This document shows positions 58,524 to 64,000 of a stretch of 64,000 nt of DNA, piece by piece. The notes beneath the pieces are model-generated. The model was not told where the DNA came from. It saw only the letters and a list, made by a program, of their open reading frames with translations, and did no database searches. Each line of letters opens with the position of its first letter. Positions within the stretch are counted from its first letter, which is position 1. Source of the stretch: Chlorophyllum brunneum. Lineage: Eukaryota > Basidiomycota > Agaricomycetes > Agaricales > Agaricaceae. The stretch is from NCBI GenBank assembly GCA_963576785.1, contig OY756144.1, positions 1,302,001-1,366,000 of the forward strand. Reading direction: 5' to 3'. The translations under genes and the position numbers were made by a program.

Positions 58524-59795
58524 ATGAGCAGCAGTAGCTCATCGAGAACACCGAGAAGACAGAGAGCTCCGAGACCAACAGACATCCAGGGTTCACCCGT
58601 AGCAACAGGATCCAAACGATCAACAGAACCAGAAATCCCTGAAGGCCTTAAACGGCAGAAATCCGAACACAGCGTAGACGAGACCACAGCTCTATTTGAA
58701 ACCGAATTCGACACAGAAGTCGCCGAGAACACATCCGATATAGATATCGCCGAAACCTACGAGGAAGAATCCGAACACAGCACAGACGAAGAACCAGCTC
58801 CGGTTGAAGAAGAAATCGACACAGCTCTATTCGAAACCGAATTCGACACAGAAGTCGCCGACGCCACAGCCGATATAGAAATCGCCGAAACCTACGAAAA
58901 CGAACACAGCGAACCAGAGTCAGAACCAGAAATGACAGACGAGATCAACGTACCAAAGAACCTAGCCCCGGAACCAGGATATTTTAATGGGGATAGGACC
59001 AAATTTGACGATTGGTGGAGAGCCATATCCTTATGGCTAATGTTCAACAAGATAGACGAAGAAGAACAGAAAATAGTAGCCATTTTGGCAAGGATGAAAG
59101 GAGGACTAGCCGGTCCTTACGCCAACACGCAACTACAAGCCATCCAGAATAAGAAAACACCGGCTTGGGAGGATTTTACGAAAGAAGTAGAAGCCACATT
59201 CTCCTTGGGGAATAGGAAAGCCATAGCAGAAGGAGAAATAGAGACGTTCAAACAGGGAAAGAAGAACACAGCAGACTTCTTAATCGAATTCGAAGCATTA
59301 AGAGCCCAAGCAGGAACAGATGACACACATGCAATATTCCTTCTCAAGCGCCACACCAGAGCAGACATTATTCGAACCATAGTAGGTTACCCGACAACCT
59401 CCGTCCCAACAACATACAGCAAATGGAAAACCACGATCCTTGCAGTAGGACAAGGTTACGAAGCAACGGACATCACTAGAGGAGATGTCAAAACCACCAC
59501 CGGAGTTATCTATGGGGGAAGAGGACAACCCATGGAGATAGGACGACAAAGGGCAGACACCGATCAGACGGGAAAACCGAGGTGCTACAATTGTAACCTC
59601 TATGGGCATATTGCCAAATACTGCAGGAAGAAGACAAAAGTCACGTACACCAAAATAACGTGTTACAATTGCGGTAAACAAGGCCACATCTCGAAGAACT
59701 GCCGAGCACCCAAGAAAGCCCATATCAGAGAAGTCAACGAGGATGATGAACAAGAAATAGAAGAGAAAGAGGATTTTGTCGAAGGCTCCGAGTAG
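58524..59795 (+). CDS. gypsy-2 Gag
   Basis: 423 codons, intact. The N-terminal third is acidic and carries an imperfect tandem repeat starting TALFETEFDTEVA (about residues 53-95 and 95-130). The central part (EPGYFNGDRTKFDDWWRAI through FLIEFEALRAQAG) is the retrotransposon gag fold. Two CCHC knuckles close the protein (CYNCNLYGHIAKYC, ~354, and CYNCGKQGHISKNC, ~380), followed by an acidic tail. It packages the element RNA in particles. The stop at 59793-59795 lies within a 45-nt overlap with the pol frame. Confidence 0.93.
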   Translation: MSSSSSSRTPRRQRAPRPTDIQGSPVATGSKRSTEPEIPEGLKRQKSEHSVDETTALFETEFDTEVAENTSDIDIAETYEEESEHSTDEEPAPVEEEIDTALFETEFDTEVADATADIEIAETYENEHSEPESEPEMTDEINVPKNLAPEPGYFNGDRTKFDDWWRAISLWLMFNKIDEEEQKIVAILARMKGGLAGPYANTQLQAIQNKKTPAWEDFTKEVEATFSLGNRKAIAEGEIETFKQGKKNTADFLIEFEALRAQAGTDDTHAIFLLKRHTRADIIRTIVGYPTTSVPTTYSKWKTTILAVGQGYEATDITRGDVKTTTGVIYGGRGQPMEIGRQRADTDQTGKPRCYNCNLYGHIAKYCRKKTKVTYTKITCYNCGKQGHISKNCRAPKKAHIREVNEDDEQEIEEKEDFVEGSE

Positions 59796-62700
59796 GCGCA
59801 AACCCGCGAGCCAATAAAACTAGAGTTTCTGTTTTATCACACAATAGACGATATGTGATTCCCCAAAAACGAAACTCTACGCGCGAACTTCTCCTCGACT
59901 CAACAATCCAGACAAGAAAAGGACGCAAACAAATCACAACCCTCGTAGACTCCGGATGCACCCACACGTGCATAGCACAACGAACAATAGACGAAGAACA
60001 GATCCCGACTAAACCTCTGGAAACCCCAATCAGAGTGATCAATGCCGACGGCACAGAAAATAAAAAGGGAGAAATAACGGACAAGGCACAACTGGTACTA
60101 AACAACGGCAACCACACGGAACAAATCGACGCTCTAGTAACACAATTAGAAAGCGCGGACTTATACCTGGGGCACGATTGGCTGGTCAAACATAACCCGG
60201 AAATCGATTGGAACAATCACGTCATACGATTCACGAGATGTCCAGAAGATTGCAAAACAGCACATAGCAACATACGGTTCAACGAGAAAATACGGACAGT
60301 CAAGGAACACATTGAAGAGAAAAAGGCGGACCGGACGGACGATGAAGATCTACCACCATACCTCCGACAGTACACCCATCTATTCAACAAAAAGAACTTC
60401 GATAACCTACCCGCACATACGGTATGGGACCACGAGATAAATCTGTCAGAAGACGCACCCCCGGTACTGCAGTCCAAAGTTTACCCGATGACAATAACGG
60501 AAAAACAGGAACTACAAAAATTCCTCGACGAAAACCTCGCCTCCGGACGTATCAGACCATCGCAATCCCCCTACGCCACCCCATGCTTCTTTATACCAAA
60601 GAAAGACGGAACAAAACGCCTGGTACAAGATTACAAGAAACTGAATGAATACACCATCAAAGATAAAACGCCACTACCACTTATAAGCGAGGTGTTAGAC
60701 CGACTAAAGGGCGCAAAAGTGTTTAATAAGCTCGACATCATTTGGGGATACAACAACGTCCGAATCAGGAAAGGAGACGAATGGAAGGCAGCGTTCGTAA
60801 CAAACAACGGATTATTTGAACCTACGGTCATGTTCTTCGGAATGAGCAATTCACCGACAACCTTCCAAAGAATGATGAACACGATATTCCGAGAACTATT
60901 ACATGAAGGGACGCTTGTCAACTACATGGACGATTTCGTCATTCCAGGAACCACACAGGAGGAACTCGAGAAAAGAACGACACGGTTCTTAGACATTGCA
61001 GCCAAACACCAGCTATACTTCAAACGATCAAAATGTATGTTCGACGCGAAAGAAATACCCATACTGGGCTTTGTGGTAGGACAGGGCAGCGTTAAAATGG
61101 AGGAAGAAAAGGTGAAAGCAGTAAGGGAATGGCCAACACCCAAATCCGTGAAGGATGTCGAAAAATTCCTCGGCTTTGCAAATTTCTACCGACAATTCAT
61201 ACAAGACTTCAGTAACATAGCAACACCACTACATGAACTCAAGAAGAAAGACGCACAATGGTCATGGTCAGAACGGCAACAACAAGCATTCGAAGAAATC
61301 AAGAAGAAAATCACGAGCGAACCAGTACTAGCGATGCCCAGAGATAAAGGACAATATAGAGTGGAGGTAGACGCATCAGGGTACGGAGTAGGAGCGGTAT
61401 TATCACAAGACCAAGATAACCAGTGGCACCCAATCGCATTCCACTCGAGAACAATGACACCGGCAGAACGAAATTACCAGATCTATGACAAAGAACTATT
61501 GGCAATCCGAGAAGCGGTCAAAACTTGGAGACAATATCTACTCGACGCCGACAAACCATTCGAGATATGGACGGACCACAAGAACTTGGAATACTTTAGG
61601 AAACCGCAACAACTCACAGGACGACAGGCGAGATGGCAACTGGAACTACAGGAATATCACTACACGTTGAAACACATACCCGGAAAAACAAACACAAAAG
61701 CAGATGTATTATCAAGACTAACGAAAACGGACACAACCAGAGACAACACAGATATCACGCTATTACCCGACCACTTATTCGACAACACTACCACCGAAAT
61801 CAGACAAATGTGGGATATATCAGGAGAAGAAGACCTGAAACACCGACTACGAAAGGAGCAGAGGAGAGAAACACAATGGTTAAGAGAAAAGGAGAAACGA
61901 CCAGAGGAGATATGGGAAACTGATGGATTACCCATCTTCGAAGGAAGAATATACGTACCACCAAACACCGAATTACGCCAAGAAATACTCCAACAACACC
62001 ACGACAAAACGGACGTAGGACACCCGGGACAACATAGAATGATCGAACTCCTCAAAAGGACATATTGGTGGCCACAAATGCGTAACGATGTTAAACGATA
62101 CATCAAGGGATGTGACACATGTCAGAGAAATAAAATACTCCGAACACGACCTACCACACACCTCCATCCGTTACCAATACCCACTGGACCATGGGAAGAG
62201 ATATCAATCGACATGATAGGACCACTGCCAGAATCGGAGGGATACGACGCGATACTTGTCATCGTTGATCGTTTCAGCAAAATGATCAGGCTACGAGCAG
62301 TTAACACCACCCTATCATCCGAGGAGCTAGGAGATATATATCGGGACGACATATGGAGACAACATGGGATACCACGCAGGATCATCAGTGACAGAGGCCC
62401 ACAGTTCGCATCAAAATTCATGGCGGAACTTTGCAAAGCAACCGGCACCCAACGAAACCTATCCACGGCATACCATCCACAAACAGACGGTCAAACGGAG
62501 CGCATCAACCAAGAGGTTGAGGCCTACCTCAGAAACGTAATCAATCACGCACAGAACAACTGGAAGAAATGGCTCAGCACGGCAGAATTCCAGTATAACG
62601 ACAAAACACATAGTGCCACAGGACATTCACCGTTCCAGATAGTATACGGACGACACCCATGGAAGGGTGACATCTCAAACGAGATCAAGGCTCCAGCAAT

Positions 62701-63277
62701 CACGGAAAGAATACAAGAACTGCAGGACATACGCCAAGCAACGATCAAAATGCTCCAACAAAACCAGATACAGATGGAAAAGCGAAACAGCACAAAGCCA
62801 GAACACGAGTACCAAATAGGAGACCAAATTTGGCTGGAAGCAGACAATATTAGGACAACAAGACCAACGAAAAAATTAGATCACAAGAGATACGGACCAT
62901 TCCGAGTAAAAGAAAAAATAGGCGAAACAAGCTACCGCCTGGAGCTACCTGAAACATGGGCGATACACGATGTATTCAACAGCAGACTACTTTCCCCCTA
63001 TCACAACCCCGAGTATGACAGCCAGCGCACTCCGCCACCACCGATCCCCGAGATAATTAACGATGAAGAACACTACGAAGTAGACGAAGTCCGAGGACAC
63101 CGCATGAGAGGGAAACGAAAACAGTACCTAATACACTGGAAAGGATATACGTCCGAAGAAGATACATGGGAAGACGAAACAAACTTAGACAGCGCCAAGG
63201 AAGCAGTACAAGAATTCATAAGCAAGATTTCGAGGACGAAACCTATAAAAAGGGGAGGTAAAAAACAGCAATTATGA
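59750..63277 (+). CDS. gypsy-2 Pol: protease, RT, RNase H, integrase, chromodomain
   Basis: The frame is open from 59750 (after a TGA at 59747-59749) to 63277, overlapping gag by 45 nt in the -1 frame. It has no ATG near its start; the first M-like codon at 59855 is GTG, so expression by frameshifting or another recoding step is likely. Counting residues from 59855: protease LVDSGCTHTC (~30), reverse transcriptase with NYMDDFVIP (~356), RNase H (VEVDASGYGVGAVLS and LEYFR), integrase with an HHCC site (HPGQHR ... CDTCQRN) and D,D,E residues in SIDMIGPL, SDRGPQF and DGQTERINQ. A chromodomain (YEVDEVRGH, YLIHWKGYTSEEDTWE) ends the protein near 1069-1120. Chromodomains steer integration to heterochromatin. 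Confidence 0.93.
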   Translation, partial: TRNRRERGFCRRLRVGANPRANKTRVSVLSHNRRYVIPQKRNSTRELLLDSTIQTRKGRKQITTLVDSGCTHTCIAQRTIDEEQIPTKPLETPIRVINADGTENKKGEITDKAQLVLNNGNHTEQIDALVTQLESADLYLGHDWLVKHNPEIDWNNHVIRFTRCPEDCKTAHSNIRFNEKIRTVKEHIEEKKADRTDDEDLPPYLRQYTHLFNKKNFDNLPAHTVWDHEINLSEDAPPVLQSKVYPMTITEKQELQKFLDENLASGRIRPSQSPYATPCFFIPKKDGTKRLVQDYKKLNEYTIKDKTPLPLISEVLDRLKGAKVFNKLDIIWGYNNVRIRKGDEWKAAFVTNNGLFEPTVMFFGMSNSPTTFQRMMNTIFRELLHEGTLVNYMDDFVIPGTTQEELEKRTTRFLDIAAKHQLYFKRSKCMFDAKEIPILGFVVGQGSVKMEEEKVKAVREWPTPKSVKDVEKFLGFANFYRQFIQDFSNIATPLHELKKKDAQWSWSERQQQAFEEIKKKITSEPVLAMPRDKGQYRVEVDASGYGVGAVLSQDQDNQWHPIAFHSRTMTPAERNYQIYDKELLAIREAVKTWRQYLLDADKPFEIWTDHKNLEYFRKPQQLTGRQARWQLELQEYHYTLKHIPGKTNTKADVLSRLTKTDTTRDNTDITLLPDHLFDNTTTEIRQMWDISGEEDLKHRLRKEQRRETQWLREKEKRPEEIWETDGLPIFEGRIYVPPNTELRQEILQQHHDKTDVGHPGQHRMIELLKRTYWWPQMRNDVKRYIKGCDTCQRNKILRTRPTTHLHPLPIPTGPWEEISIDMIGPLPESEGYDAILVIVDRFSKMIRLRAVNTTLSSEELGDIYRDDIWRQHGIPRRIISDRGPQFASKFMAELCKATGTQRNLSTAYHPQTDGQTERINQEVEAYLRNVINHAQNNWKKWLSTAEFQYNDKTHSATGHSPFQIVYGRHPWKGDISNEIKAPAITERIQELQDIRQATIKMLQQNQIQMEKRNSTKPEHEYQIGDQIWLEADNIRTTRPTKKLDHKRYGPFRVKEKIGETSYRLELPETWAIHDVFNSRLLSPYHNPEYDSQRTPPPPIPEIINDEEHYEVDEVRGHRMRGKRKQYLIHWKGYTSEEDTWEDETNLDSAKEAVQEFISKISRTKPIKRGGKKQQL

Positions 63278-63374
63278 TCAGCAAACCTCGCATCTCAAGT
63301 AACCACTACACTCATCGCATCACTCGTGGTATTCACTTCACCCTTGACTTTGCCAACTATCTCTACAATACACC

Positions 63375-64000
63375 ATGCCCGCCGAACGCCAACTTACCCC
63401 GTACCCCTACCTCGCAGAATTTGAAGAACTCGTCCCAGAAAGGACCAACCAGGAAGAAATCGTAGAAGGAGAAACCCTAGTCGACACCATAATACTACTA
63501 GGAGCAGCAGTAAAAGCAACCCAAGAAGGAGCCTCGAAAATTATGGACACCTTATCTGACGCCACTCCAAGACTCAATCAGTTCATCATCAACGAAGGAA
63601 GGAGAGACCAACTGGAGAGACACTTGTACGAGATTAACGACGACTTGCAACTCCTCGTTATCTCCAACATACGAGCTCGGATGCACAGTATCCTTGTAGC
63701 CCTAGCCGAACGACTCAATACGTATGAATCCAGAAGCACAGACAACCTCTCCCACCACATCGTTAATCGACTACTCGTTAGTAACGACCCATTCCCCATC
63801 CAACACCACATCTGCCACACATGCGAACAAAAGACGCAAGAAAGAACCGCCGCCGACCAGCTACTCCACCCCGACATCGAAGAGGAAGTCGCTCACCTCC
63901 AAACCATACTCACCACGGTAGTACCCCCCATTACACCCATGACTTTCCACCCGCCGACAGGATATAACACTTTGAAATCAGAAGGAGAAAAGGACAACGA
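63375..64000 (+). CDS. gypsy-2 third open reading frame, partial (runs off window)
   Basis: An ATG 97 nt after the pol stop opens a frame with no stop for 208 codons to the window edge. It starts MPAERQLTPYPYLAEFEELV. The middle (residues ~30-125) is strongly helical by composition and could form a coiled coil. A CHTC pair with a nearby double His (HHICHTCEQ, ~146-154) might bind metal. No signal peptide or membrane segment is visible, so an envelope is unlikely. Codon usage and CpG content match gag and pol. I know of no standard gypsy domain with this sequence; role unknown. A 63-codon overlapping frame (63274-63465), whose ATG overlaps the pol stop as ATGA, is in another register and looks less protein-like. 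Confidence 0.65.
   Translation, partial: MPAERQLTPYPYLAEFEELVPERTNQEEIVEGETLVDTIILLGAAVKATQEGASKIMDTLSDATPRLNQFIINEGRRDQLERHLYEINDDLQLLVISNIRARMHSILVALAERLNTYESRSTDNLSHHIVNRLLVSNDPFPIQHHICHTCEQKTQERTAADQLLHPDIEEEVAHLQTILTTVVPPITPMTFHPPTGYNTLKSEGEKDN

Larger units (their letters stand above)
58131..64000 (+). mobile_element. gypsy-2: young Ty3/gypsy chromovirus, runs off the window
   Basis: The 5' LTR (58131-58430), self-complementary primer site, gag, pol with C-terminal chromodomain and an additional open frame are all uninterrupted. The 3' LTR lies beyond 64000. Intact ORFs and normal CpG content (unlike gypsy-1) suggest a recent, possibly still active insertion. Its left end sits inside the copia-C leader. 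Reverse transcriptase and integrase look like the Tf1/Tf2 (sushi) branch. Confidence 0.93.

Noticed and set aside
59855..59857. GTG start for gypsy-2 Pol
   Set aside because: GTG is not a normal start in fungi, and the frame is open further upstream to 59750; recoding from gag is more likely.
1..64000. CRISPR arrays, operons, bacterial promoters or phage genes
   Set aside because: None seen; spliced genes, LTR elements and an intron-containing tRNA show a eukaryotic nuclear sequence.

Overview
The window looks like a filamentous basidiomycete (probably Agaricomycetes) chromosome: genes are cut by many ~50-nt GT-AG introns, there is an intron-bearing nuclear tRNA-Leu, a fused Egt1 ergothioneine enzyme, fungal M43 metalloproteases and several families of LTR and non-LTR retrotransposons. 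A Rhizoctonia-like genome would fit, but the species cannot be fixed from sequence reading alone.

Layout. 1-18.2 kb is a retrotransposon graveyard. A 5'-truncated LINE (LINE-1, +) is followed by an inverted, nearly full-length but broken LINE (LINE-2, -). Then come a CpG-depleted copia relic (copia-1, -) sitting inside a third LINE fragment, a decayed gypsy LTR, a solo copia LTR and unidentified relics. 18.7-38.7 kb is a host gene island: Egt1 (-), tRNA-Leu (-), a mitochondrial K+/H+ exchange-related protein (-), SMC6 (-), a DXO/RAI1-like protein (+), a proline-rich single-pass membrane protein (-) and two divergently transcribed secreted M43 metalloproteases (- and +). For these genes I could build exon models whose phases close to the nucleotide. 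39.2-64 kb is a second, nested transposon block: a decayed gypsy LTR (-) cut by a truncated copia (copia-B, +), a broken gypsy (gypsy-1, -), and an old copia (copia-C, -) that was split by a full-length copia with a CTTTG target duplication (copia-2, -) and capped by a young, intact chromovirus-type gypsy (gypsy-2, +) that runs off the window end.

The host genes are unrelated housekeeping or secreted functions: antioxidant thiol synthesis, mitochondrial cation homeostasis, Smc5/6 chromosome maintenance, RNA-end metabolism by resemblance, and extracellular proteolysis. The most interesting material is in gypsy-2: a 12-nt self-complementarity between LTR and primer binding site (Tf1-like self-priming), a -1 gag/pol arrangement and an extra open reading frame downstream of pol. 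Other notable signals are the five C-to-T-type stops in the otherwise single-frame copia-2 polyprotein, the near absence of CpG in the oldest elements, and two 12-nt micro-exons (one in Egt1, one inside the SMC6 Walker A motif).
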